Below, piece by piece: positions 45,399 through 55,074 of a stretch of 64,000 nucleotides of DNA. The stretch is from UBA4733 sp036734945 (GTDB lineage Bacteria > Chloroflexota > UBA4733). The stretch is taken from positions 31,929-95,928 of the forward strand of contig DAIMXP010000007.1 of the NCBI GenBank assembly GCA_036734945.1. Reading direction: 5' to 3'. A model generated the notes under the pieces. It saw only the letters and a list, made by a program, of their open reading frames with translations, did no database searches and was not told where the DNA came from. The position numbers and the translations under genes were made by a program. Position 1 is the stretch's first letter. Each line of letters begins with the position of its first letter.

Positions 45399-46385
45399 TT
45401 ACCGAATCGACAAGGGCCTGCCACGTGGGACCGCGAAGGCGCAGGCGAGCACACCGGCACTCCAGAGCGCTGTCGCCAGGGCGACGTGGATGACCTTCAG
45501 CAGTTCCGGCTGGTCGAGCAGGGCCAGCCCGGCGCCCATTACCACTTCGAGACCGACGCCGCCCAGCAATACCCACCCGAGCACAGCGAGGGGTCGAACG
45601 CCGGCAAAGCGCCGGATAGCGCGGATGGCGGTCACGAGGATGAGCAGGGCGGCCAGACCGGCCAGCGTGCGGTGAACCACCTGCACGATCACCAGTGGTC
45701 CGCCCACGATGGTGAACCCGCCCTGACAGTAGGGCCAGCCGTCACAGTGTTCGGTCGCGCCGGAGCTCACGACGATCGCGCCGCTGATCACGACCACCAG
45801 AATGGCAAGTGCTGTCCACAGGGCCAACCGAAAGAAGCTCCGCAGACCCCTGCCGTCCGCCACATCCAGGACAGCAGCAGGCCGGCTTGAGACAAGCGCC
45901 AGCAGGAGCAGCGCGAGGATCACCAGGGCGATCGTGAGATGGACGGCAATGAGATCGCCGGGGATCGCCAGGAGCACCGCCGCTCCCCCCAGCATTCCTT
46001 CGAAGATGACGAGGCCAAGCGCCGCCGTCGTTAGCCGGACGACGTGTGTGGTCTCAGGGTCTCGCTCCGCTACGGCACGGTCTCGCTGCGCTCGCCAGCG
46101 GCGCGACGGCCGCGCTTCGCGCGTCAGCGCGCCGGCGCGCTGTCGGTAGCCGTACCAGGCGGCCAGACACGCGGCAAGGATGAGCACACCGGTCAATGTG
46201 CCAACCGCTCGATGCGAGTATTCCAGGATGGGATGAAATCGCAGCGGCGGCGTGATGCCACCATGACAGGTGGGCCAGTCTGGACAACCCAGCCCCGACT
46301 CGGAGGAGCGCACGGTCGCCCCGAGCACGATCTGCGCATACGTCGACAGCGCGGCGCCTCCCGCCAGCCAGGAAACCGGTTTCAC
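45399..46385 (-). CDS. ctaA: Haem A synthase (COX15/CtaA)
   Basis: A 328-residue, eight-helix membrane protein that turns haem O into haem A. The family histidines appear in EYSHRAVGTLTG and VQVVHRTLAG. Two external-loop cysteine pairs, CPDWPTC near residue 34 and CDGWPYC in the second half, match the disulfide loops of CtaA. AAGGAG precedes GTG 46385. A charged insert of about 25 residues, rich in Arg and Glu, follows the second helix. It probably serves a haem A oxidase elsewhere or the one at 33971-36025. Confidence 0.9.
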   Translation of the reverse strand: MKPVSWLAGGAALSTYAQIVLGATVRSSESGLGCPDWPTCHGGITPPLRFHPILEYSHRAVGTLTGVLILAACLAAWYGYRQRAGALTREARPSRRWRAQRDRAVAERDPETTHVVRLTTAALGLVIFEGMLGGAAVLLAIPGDLIAVHLTIALVILALLLLALVSSRPAAVLDVADGRGLRSFFRLALWTALAILVVVISGAIVVSSGATEHCDGWPYCQGGFTIVGGPLVIVQVVHRTLAGLAALLILVTAIRAIRRFAGVRPLAVLGWVLLGGVGLEVVMGAGLALLDQPELLKVIHVALATALWSAGVLACAFAVPRGRPLSIR

Positions 46386-46394
46386 GTCGCTCCT

Positions 46395-47741
<1,347 letters not shown>

Positions 47742-47780
47742 GGCATTCTCCTGCTCAACACTTCGAGTCGAGGCCGTCAT

Positions 47781-49163
47781 TCAGGCCGGGTACTCCCTGG
47801 AGGCATGCGCGCGAGCCCCTTGCCCGCGCAGATAGGCGTCGATCGCCCCGGCAGCGCGGAGGCCATCAGCAACAGCGGTCACCACCAGACCCGAACCCCG
47901 CACGCCATCGCCGCCGGCAAAGACCCCCGGCAGGGCGGTGGCGCCGTTGCGGTCAGTCACAATCCGGTCGTACACGTCGGTATGCAGTCCGGTGGCTTGA
48001 CGAGCGAGCAATGGATCGGGCCGATACCCAGCAGACGACACCACCAGACTGGCGCGAAGGGTGACGGTGTAACCCATAGGCGCATCAAGCGCACCGTCGG
48101 CCCGCGACGCTGGGATGCCGACCTGCCGGCAGACGACCGCGCGCACCCAGCCGGAGGTATCACCAACCGTCTGTAGCGCGACGGCGCCGAAAAGAAACCA
48201 GCATCCCTCCTCCATGGCGTGCTGGAGATTCCCCCGGCGACAGCGGAGGTCCGCCTCGTTGCGGGAACACGCACTGATCACCGACGCCGCGCCGAGGCGC
48301 ACGGCCGTTCGGGCGCAGTCCAGCGCCGCATCGTCATCACCGACGATCACCACGTGGCTGCCTGCGAGCAGGAGAGGCGAGTCCTCGAACGCTCGCGGTC
48401 CCCAGTCCAACGGCCTGACACTCTGGAGAAAACGGTCAGCTGTCCATACGCCGGCGAGTGCTGCACCGGGAAGCCGCACGGGAATCGCTTCAGGGGCGCC
48501 GGGACCCAGGAAGACTGCGGCGAAGCCGCGGACGAACAGGTCGTCCAGGCTCGTGTCCTTCCCCACGCACACGTTGTAGACAAAGCGCACCCCTTGGCGT
48601 TGGAGCCGCGTTACCAGTTCCTGCACGAGGTCCCGGCGCAGGCGAAAGGCTGGAATGCTGTGGGAGAGGGTTCCCCCGGGCTCTGAGCGCCGTTCGTAGA
48701 CCGTGACGGCATGGCCACGCCGGCGCAGCATGGCGGCGACAGCGAGTCCTGCCGGCCCCGCTCCGACCACGGCGACGCGCTTGCCGGTCTCCGGCGGCAG
48801 CGGCGACTCGGTCGTTGCTGCTGTTGTGCGCCGGCTGTCGGTGACGAACGCTTCGAGGGCGCCGATGGCGACGGCAGGCTGGGCGAAACGGCAGGCGCCT
48901 TCGCAGAGGCGTTCCTGCGGACAGAGGCGGCTACAGATCGCGGCCAGCGGATTGGTCGCCTCGAACGTCACAGCCGCCGCCCCAAAGTCACCGCCTGCGA
49001 GCTGGCCGAGCGCCGCTGGAATTGCGGGCTGCACCGGACACGCCAAAGCGCAGGGAGCATCAGGGCATTGGAGGCAGCGCGACGCTTCGACCATCGCCAT
49101 CTGGTCCGTGTAGTCGCGCCTGACCTCGCCCCAATCCGCCTGAGGCTGGAGTTCCTGGTTCAT
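47781..49163 (-). CDS. GltD-like iron-sulfur flavoprotein
   Basis: A 460-residue protein with the GltD domain order. N-terminal cysteines are CLQCPDAPCALACP near residue 27 and CSRLCPQERLCEGACRF near 75. FAD and NAD(P) sites are VVGAGPAGLAVAAMLRR near 122 and VVIVGDDDAALDCARTAV in the middle; the end has GVFAGGDGVRGSG. The usual GGG of the second Rossmann site is GDD, which may weaken NAD(P) binding. The start is ATG 49163, or ATG 49190 (MAPAEKV). It precedes the maturase-like gene by 39 bases on the same strand, possibly as its electron source. Confidence 0.87.
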   Translation of the reverse strand: MNQELQPQADWGEVRRDYTDQMAMVEASRCLQCPDAPCALACPVQPAIPAALGQLAGGDFGAAAVTFEATNPLAAICSRLCPQERLCEGACRFAQPAVAIGALEAFVTDSRRTTAATTESPLPPETGKRVAVVGAGPAGLAVAAMLRRRGHAVTVYERRSEPGGTLSHSIPAFRLRRDLVQELVTRLQRQGVRFVYNVCVGKDTSLDDLFVRGFAAVFLGPGAPEAIPVRLPGAALAGVWTADRFLQSVRPLDWGPRAFEDSPLLLAGSHVVIVGDDDAALDCARTAVRLGAASVISACSRNEADLRCRRGNLQHAMEEGCWFLFGAVALQTVGDTSGWVRAVVCRQVGIPASRADGALDAPMGYTVTLRASLVVSSAGYRPDPLLARQATGLHTDVYDRIVTDRNGATALPGVFAGGDGVRGSGLVVTAVADGLRAAGAIDAYLRGQGARAHASREYPA

Positions 49164-49319
49164 CGGACACACTTTCTCGGCCGGCGCCATCCGCGCCGTT
49201 GGGGCGCGCCGACAAAGTGTATCGTATCGCTGTACGTGGTGCAACGCGCTTCATGTCTCGAGTCCGCGCAGGTGCCGGCAGCCGCAGGCTGACCATTGGC
49301 CCGTGCTAGCCCGCGACGT

Positions 49320-49478
49320 ATGAAGTTTGATAAATAATACGGGGATTGCAGGGGCCTCGCGTAGCCTGCCCTGCTTGCCTACCAACAATCGATCGATGTT
49401 TGCACCCGAGCCAGGGCAGGCACGGGGGCCTGCCCCTACAACTCTATCCGAATACCCGATCTATTTGTCAAACTTCAT
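49320..49478. repeat. 159-base MITE-like element with inverted ends
   Basis: ATGAAGTTTGATAAATA at 49320 is mirrored at 49478 as ATGAAGTTTGACAAATA on the other strand, and weaker pairing continues inward (ATACGGG / CCCGAT). The middle carries a GGGCAGGC/GCCTGCCC hairpin, a motif I associate with dispersed repeats of Chloroflexi and similar genomes. There is no ORF in it. It fills the gap between the GltD-like gene and the YeiH-like gene. Confidence 0.6.
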
Positions 49479-49496
49479 CAGTCGCCGGGCGACGGC

Positions 49497-50546
49497 TCAG
49501 CCGCTGACGTGCAAGGTGACGATCAGCGACAGGCTCAACAGCACGAGAAAGAGCAGTGAGCCGCAGACGGCCAGGCCAACACGCAGGCCCACTTTTCGGA
49601 GCGCTGCGAAGTCAACGCCCATGCCGAGCCCCGCCATGGCAAGAATGGTGAGCCACTGGCTCGCTTGACCGAGCGCCTGCACCGCCGGTGACGGCAACCA
49701 GCCGAGTACGCGGAGCGCTGCCAGGACAACGAAGCCGGCGATAAACCAGGGGACCAGAGCGGGTCGCCGACCTGGTGCTCCGGCGTCTTGCCGGCGCGTC
49801 CGTTGGGCGATGCCGAAGGCGAACACGACCGGGCCCAGGAAGAGTACCCGCACCAGCTTCACCAACGTCGCCACCTGGCCGGAAAGCTGACTGACCGGAA
49901 AGGAAGCAGCAATCACCTGGGGCACTGCATAGACCGTCATGCCGGCGAGCACCCCATACTGATAGAAGGAGAGGTGCGCCAACGGCACCAGCAGAGGCAA
50001 ACTGAGGACCAGGACGACGCCGATAATGGCCGTCAGGGCAATAGAACTGGCAACGTCTTTCTTTTCCGCGCGAATGACCGGCGCCAGGGCAGCAATGGCC
50101 GAGTTGCCACAGATCGAGTTGCCAACTGCTACCAGCAGCGCCAACTTCCCGTGCAGTCCGAGCGCTCGCCCCAGGGCATAGCTGACGGTGATGCCACCAA
50201 ACACGCCTGCAGCGATCATCGCCAGCAGGACCGGGCCGGCAGCCAGCACCTGCCGGGCGTCGATGGTGGCGCCCAACAGGAGCACCGCCAACTCCAAGAC
50301 CTGTTTCGCCGCGAAGCCGGCGCCAAGGGCAGTCACTGCCGGCAACGGAACCAGATTGCGCACGAGCACGCCCAGGAGCAGCGCCGCCACCAACGCCTCG
50401 ATGATTGGCTGGCCCAGCACAAGACGCTCCAGGGCCTGCGCGCCGAGCGCCGCCACGCCTACCAATGCCGCTATGACGAGTCCCGGCGCCAGCGCCGCCG
50501 GTCGAACTCCCAGTAATCGGCGCCCAACTGGTGTTGCCCCTGCCAT
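49497..50546 (-). CDS. YeiH/UPF0324-family putative sulfate exporter
   Basis: A 349-residue membrane protein with about ten helices. NSICGNSAIAALAPVI near the middle is the hallmark of the YeiH (Cons_hypoth698) family, and AMAGLGMGVDFAALRKVG near the end is also typical. Some members export sulfite or sulfonate-derived sulfate. ATG 50546 follows GGTTGGTG; the frame extends upstream to 50633 without similarity. Close to cysK and the sulfite reductase, a role in removing excess sulfite or sulfate is likely but not proven. Confidence 0.87.
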   Translation of the reverse strand: MAGATPVGRRLLGVRPAALAPGLVIAALVGVAALGAQALERLVLGQPIIEALVAALLLGVLVRNLVPLPAVTALGAGFAAKQVLELAVLLLGATIDARQVLAAGPVLLAMIAAGVFGGITVSYALGRALGLHGKLALLVAVGNSICGNSAIAALAPVIRAEKKDVASSIALTAIIGVVLVLSLPLLVPLAHLSFYQYGVLAGMTVYAVPQVIAASFPVSQLSGQVATLVKLVRVLFLGPVVFAFGIAQRTRRQDAGAPGRRPALVPWFIAGFVVLAALRVLGWLPSPAVQALGQASQWLTILAMAGLGMGVDFAALRKVGLRVGLAVCGSLLFLVLLSLSLIVTLHVSG

Positions 50547-50672
50547 CACCAACCTTTGCTTCCATTTTATCGATGCCGCCAATAGTGCATCGCTGCCAGA
50601 CACACCCTGACTGTAGCAAGGATCATCCCGCAATCCGATTGCGACGGCAAGGCGCTGGCACGGTGCGATTAT

Positions 50673-50711
50673 GGTACTATCCTAAAAGAAGTACCCTGCG
50701 AACACTATAAT
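50673..50711 (+). promoter_or_regulatory. Inverted repeat and TATAAT promoter for the membrane hybrid kinase
   Basis: GGTACT (50673-50678) and AGTACC (50690-50695) form a 6-base inverted repeat with an 11-base spacer. TATAAT (50706-50711) follows, inside GCGAACACTATAAT, a 12-base match to 41079-41090 upstream of cysK. No -35 is visible. If transcription starts near 50718, the kinase start must be 50843 or 50882, not the earlier TTG at 50711. The remaining gap shows no other gene. Confidence 0.45.
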
Positions 50712-50842
50712 TGACCCGTGCAATCGTGCGTGGCGCCCATACCGGACCGCATTTTTGCAGTGCGGGGCTGTTACTAGCCCGTGTACAGACGGGACATCGT
50801 TATGCAACGTTTCCTGGTTGCGGCGGACCGGCGCGACGCATC

Positions 50843-53800
50843 ATGACTGCTCACAGTTTGCTCCGTCGAACCCTCGGGGCGATGGCCCTACCGGCGCGGT
50901 TGCGCACGGAATCGCTGTCATGGGCGCTGGCGATTGCCTGTAGCGCCAACGGGTCCCTCATGCTCGTCGCGCCGCACCAGTACGACTTGCCTGCGTACAC
51001 GGTGATCAACACCCACCTCGATTGGTGGGGAACCGCCCTGTTGCTGGCGGGCGGCGCCCTGTTCGCCGTACTCACGCTCGCGCCCGGTCGAGCAATTCGG
51101 GCCGGCGCCCAGTTTTTCACCAGTGGCCTCCTGCTCGGCTTAGCGTTGGCGTTCCTACAGTCTGCGGCATGGACTGGGCTGATTGTGAGCGCAATGCTCG
51201 GGTTCGCTATGGCCTTCGCGGGGGTCCTCCCGCCGCCACGGGGCGAGACTGGCTCCCATACGTGCGATTTGCTCGCCCTGACCGTGGGTCTGGCGATGGC
51301 GTTGGTTGGCGGAACGCTGCCGGTGGCGTCCAGCCACTTCGGTGGATCGGTGTATGATCCCATTCGCGCCTGGCTCTCGTGGTTTGGATTGGCGTTCCTC
51401 GGCTCAGGCGTGTTGCTGCTTGCTGTCAATCTGGTTAGCAACTGTCCCAAGGCGCTCCGCGTGGCTGCCCACATGCTTGCCGCGCTGGCGCTTTTGTTGT
51501 TCGTCGTTACGACGACAGTGCCGGCACGCGCCTGGAGCGGTCTTATTCTTGGTGTAGACGTCGCAACGCTGCTCATCGTGCTCCCGTGGCTTCGCCCCCG
51601 AGTCACCGCAGCGGTAACAACATCGCTGCGCACACAACTCGCCTTCGCCTTGGGCGCGGCCGTTACGCTATCGCTCCTTGGCGGCGTGGTCTGGTCTGCG
51701 CAGGCGGAAGAGGCCATTGTGGTGGCCGAGGTGCTCCTGGTGCATCAAACGGTGGCGGCACATGTCGCCGGTGACATAGACGACTTCGAATTGGAGGCAA
51801 CCGTCGTCGCCGGCCTGCCCGGGCTGCTTGCCATGCCGCCCCTGGTTCAGGCGGGGCTGCTTCGCGACAGCGCCCTGCCCTCCTCGGTTCGGGATTACGC
51901 CACCTTCGCTGCCGATGGCACGGCTCTGGCACGAAGCGATGGCCGGCCGCTCGTGAACCTCACGGGTGCGCCGTTGTTCACGCAGGTACGGAGCAGCAGG
52001 GCGCCGGCTATCGAGTTCGCCACGTCGTCACTCGGCCCTCCGACGATGCAGGTCGTCGCCCCCGTCCTTGGCGCGGCGAACCACTTTTCCGGCGTCGTGC
52101 TGCTGGAATCGGATCAGTTCATTACCCACCTCTCCGGCGCCACGGTCGGAGACGGCGGCCGGATCTACCTGATCGATCCCCAGGGGCAGACGATTGCGGC
52201 GTCGGGCGCCGTGCCGGCTACCTTCAACAACCAGTTGCGACTGGTCCCAGCGTCGCAACAGAACGGCACGCTGTCCTATGCAGCGGGCGGTCACCAATGG
52301 CTGACGGGGTGGGCCCGGATAACCGGTTCAGACTGGACTGTGGTGGTGGATCAACCGTCGTACAATGCTCTTGCCGATGTGCGCCGCCATCGTGAGTTGG
52401 CGTTTGGCGCCCTTCTGGCCGCCGCTGCCCTCGCCGTCCTGGTCGGCATCGGTATCGCCATCTGGCTCGTGCGGCCGTTACGCGACCTTTCGGTGGCCAT
52501 GCAGGCATTTAGCGTCGGAGCGTCTCCGGTCTTTCCCCGGCAGAGCAGAATCAGGGAGGTGGCCTACCTTACCAACGAGTTCATCGCCCTGTACGACCGT
52601 CTGGCGGCCGTAGCGGCGGAGCGGGAGCGCGCCGAGGAGACGCGGGCGCGCCTCGCGGCGATTGTGCAGTCGACCAGTGATGCCGTCATCGGCCTGACGC
52701 TCAGCGGCCTCGTTACCAGTTGGAACCGTGGCGCGAAGCAGATGTATGGCTACGACGACGACGAGATTGTGGGGCGTTCGATAGTGCTCCTGATTCCCAC
52801 CGACCGTTCCGATGAGGATACGCAGTTCCTCGACCGACTGCGCCGCGGCGAGCAAATCGACCACTTTGAAACCACCCGCATCCGCAAGGACGGCGAGCGG
52901 ATTGCCATCTCGCTCAGTCTCTCCCCGATCGTAGACGCCGATGGCCAGGTGATCGGCGTCGCCGAGGTCGCCCACGATATTAGTGATCGCCAACGCGCCG
53001 AAGAGGCGCGCCTGGCGCTGGCGCAGGAACAGGCGGCGCGCGCGGCAGCGGAGGAACTGGCGGAGGCGCGCGCGATGTACGAGGCGCTTGTGCTCAACCT
53101 CACGGACGGGCTGGCCGTTATTGACCCCGACGGACGCTGCGCCTTCTGGAGTCCGGCGCTGGAACGCCTCACCGGGGTGGCAAGCAGCACGGCGATTGGG
53201 CGCACGCTCGGCGAGCTGGTCGAAATCCGTAGTGGCGACGCTGCCCCATTGGAGGAGGCACAACAGCGTGTGGCAAGTGCGGCGCAGGCGGCGGTAACTT
53301 CCGGAACGTCCGTCCGCTTTGACTTGCGTCCTTTCGGCGAGACCCCACGCTATCTGAGCATCCTGGCCTTTCCCATCGTGGCCGTGGGCAGGCCCGCCCG
53401 CCTCGGTTGGCTTGCCCAGGATGTGACGCGTGAGCGGGAGCTTGAGCGCCTCAAGGACGAACTGATCGCCACGGTGAGTCACGAGTTGCGCACTCCGCTC
53501 TCCAGCCTGGTCGGCTTTTCTGAGCTCCTGCTGACCCGTGAGTACCCGCGCGCCGAGCAGCAGGAGTTTCTCACCACCATGTTGCAGGAAGGGGAGCGCC
53601 TTGCCGCCCTCATCAACGACATGCTCGATCTGCAGCGCATGGCCAGCGGTCGCCAGCACCTGCACGTTGGCGCCGTAGACGTGGCGTCCGTGGTCGACAA
53701 GGCGCTGCAGGCAGCGGGAGACGACCCCGCGCATCCCGCGGAGGTGCTCATCCCGCGGGGTCTGCCCCCGGTGTGGGCGGACCCCGCGGCGATCCGGCGA

Positions 53801-54553
53801 GTCCTGGGTAACCTCCTGGCCAACGCCCGCAAGTACTCGCCCGATGGTGGACCGATCCGCTTGACGGCGCGTGTCCGCGACGGCACGATCGAAGTGGCCG
53901 TGCGTGATCACGGTGTCGGCATCCCCCCGGAGGCGCTGCCCCAGCTCTTCCAGCGCTTCTATCGCGTCGAGCGGGCCGATTCCCGACAGATTGGCGGTAC
54001 GGGCCTGGGGCTGGCCATCTGTCGGGAGGTCGTCGAGGCGCACGGTGGCCGCATCTGGGCGGAGTCGGCGGGGCCAGGACTCGGCGCTACCTTTACCTTC
54101 AGCCTGCCGGTGATGGTGACCGATGTGCCCGGCAAAGGGGATGTCTTGATCGTGGAGGACGACCTGGTCTTTGCCAGCTTGCTGGCGGCTGAACTGGCGA
54201 CGCGCGGCTGGTCCAGCGCCGTGCATATCAGCGCGGAGTCGGCGCTGGCCTGGCTCGCCACCGAGACGCCGCGCGCGCTGCTGCTCGACCTCCTCTTGCC
54301 GGGTCTCACCGGGGAGCAGTTTCTGCAGAGCCTGCACGAATGGCTGCCTGATCTCCCGGTGGTCGTCGTGACCGGGCTGGACCTCGACGCCGCAGCGCGA
54401 CTGAAGTTGGCGGCGCAAGGGGTGGTGCAGGTGCTGCGCAAGGGCCGCGGCGTCGCCGCCGCCGCCGCGAACACGGTCGCCGCAAGGCTCGCAGGCAGCG
54501 GCATTGTTCAACCGACAGTCTCGAAGGAAGGGCAAGGAGGAACTGGGACGTGA
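50843..54553 (+). CDS. Membrane-bound hybrid histidine kinase (MASE-like, Cache-like, 2 PAS, HisKA, HATPase, receiver)
   Basis: A large sensor of about 1236 residues. Residues 20-260 are a bundle of membrane helices. A second membrane pair near 270 and 525 frames an extracellular sensor of about 240 residues. PAS domains start near 602 (VIGLTLSGLVTSWNRGA) and 745 (LAVIDPDGRCAFWSPALE). The phosphorylated His is in TVSHELRTPLSS near 877, the ATP-binding boxes are NARKYSPDGG near 990 and DHGVGIP near 1021, and a receiver domain with LIVEDD begins near 1101. ATG 50843 is used; ATG 50882 is possible. The next gene, a lone receiver, overlaps its stop (GTGA). Confidence 0.87.
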   Translation: MTAHSLLRRTLGAMALPARLRTESLSWALAIACSANGSLMLVAPHQYDLPAYTVINTHLDWWGTALLLAGGALFAVLTLAPGRAIRAGAQFFTSGLLLGLALAFLQSAAWTGLIVSAMLGFAMAFAGVLPPPRGETGSHTCDLLALTVGLAMALVGGTLPVASSHFGGSVYDPIRAWLSWFGLAFLGSGVLLLAVNLVSNCPKALRVAAHMLAALALLLFVVTTTVPARAWSGLILGVDVATLLIVLPWLRPRVTAAVTTSLRTQLAFALGAAVTLSLLGGVVWSAQAEEAIVVAEVLLVHQTVAAHVAGDIDDFELEATVVAGLPGLLAMPPLVQAGLLRDSALPSSVRDYATFAADGTALARSDGRPLVNLTGAPLFTQVRSSRAPAIEFATSSLGPPTMQVVAPVLGAANHFSGVVLLESDQFITHLSGATVGDGGRIYLIDPQGQTIAASGAVPATFNNQLRLVPASQQNGTLSYAAGGHQWLTGWARITGSDWTVVVDQPSYNALADVRRHRELAFGALLAAAALAVLVGIGIAIWLVRPLRDLSVAMQAFSVGASPVFPRQSRIREVAYLTNEFIALYDRLAAVAAERERAEETRARLAAIVQSTSDAVIGLTLSGLVTSWNRGAKQMYGYDDDEIVGRSIVLLIPTDRSDEDTQFLDRLRRGEQIDHFETTRIRKDGERIAISLSLSPIVDADGQVIGVAEVAHDISDRQRAEEARLALAQEQAARAAAEELAEARAMYEALVLNLTDGLAVIDPDGRCAFWSPALERLTGVASSTAIGRTLGELVEIRSGDAAPLEEAQQRVASAAQAAVTSGTSVRFDLRPFGETPRYLSILAFPIVAVGRPARLGWLAQDVTRERELERLKDELIATVSHELRTPLSSLVGFSELLLTREYPRAEQQEFLTTMLQEGERLAALINDMLDLQRMASGRQHLHVGAVDVASVVDKALQAAGDDPAHPAEVLIPRGLPPVWADPAAIRRVLGNLLANARKYSPDGGPIRLTARVRDGTIEVAVRDHGVGIPPEALPQLFQRFYRVERADSRQIGGTGLGLAICREVVEAHGGRIWAESAGPGLGATFTFSLPVMVTDVPGKGDVLIVEDDLVFASLLAAELATRGWSSAVHISAESALAWLATETPRALLLDLLLPGLTGEQFLQSLHEWLPDLPVVVVTGLDLDAAARLKLAAQGVVQVLRKGRGVAAAAANTVAARLAGSGIVQPTVSKEGQGGTGT

Positions 54554-54921
54554 AGAGCACCGTACTTATCGCCGACGACGAGCCGAGCCTGCGCCGCCTG
54601 GTACGAGCAACCGTCGCCTCGGACGCCTATCGCGTGGTTGAGGCCCAGGACGGTGACGAGGCCTGGGACATCCTGCGAACGCAGCATCCTGTGGTAGCGA
54701 TTCTGGACGTGGCGATGCCCGGCCGCACCGGCCTGGATCTGGTGCGCGCCATTCGGGCCGATCCTGACCTGGCGGGGACCAGGGTGATCCTGCTTACCGC
54801 CAAAACACAGCAATCCGACATTGCCGTCGGCAAGGCGGCAGGGACGGATTATTACCTCACCAAGCCGTTCTCGCCGCTGGAGTTGCTCACCTTGGTCGAT
54901 ACGGCGATGAAGGCCAAATGA
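54550..54921 (+). CDS. Single-domain response regulator (CheY-like)
   Basis: A 123-residue receiver domain. Acidic residues in IADDEPSLRR, phospho-Asp in VAILDVAMPGRTG, Thr in ILLTAKT and Lys in YLTKPFSP are all present. It has no output domain. The GTG start overlaps the stop of the upstream kinase gene as GTGA, so the two are made together and probably phosphotransfer to each other. Confidence 0.92.
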   Translation: MKSTVLIADDEPSLRRLVRATVASDAYRVVEAQDGDEAWDILRTQHPVVAILDVAMPGRTGLDLVRAIRADPDLAGTRVILLTAKTQQSDIAVGKAAGTDYYLTKPFSPLELLTLVDTAMKAK

Positions 54922-54949
54922 GCTCGCCGCCCGCTGGAGGTCCTCACCA

Positions 54950-55027
54950 ATCATTGCCGTCGCAGACGCCTACGATGCCATGATCAGCGACCGGCCATAT
55001 CGGAAAGTGCTGCCGGAAGCGGCTGGG
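54950..55027 (+). pseudogene. Fragment of an HD-GYP phosphodiesterase domain
   Basis: Twenty-six codons read IIAVADAYDAMISDRPYRKVL, the signature end of HD-GYP domains (ADxYDAMxSDRPYR). There is no start, no HD motif and no downstream continuation; the frame becomes unrelated after about 55030. It lies between two converging gene groups and is probably what is left of a third signalling gene. Confidence 0.6.
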
Positions 55028-55074
55028 CGCGGGCGTTCCACCTGCCCGCCTTTCGCTGGCCGGCCCTCTGCCGT

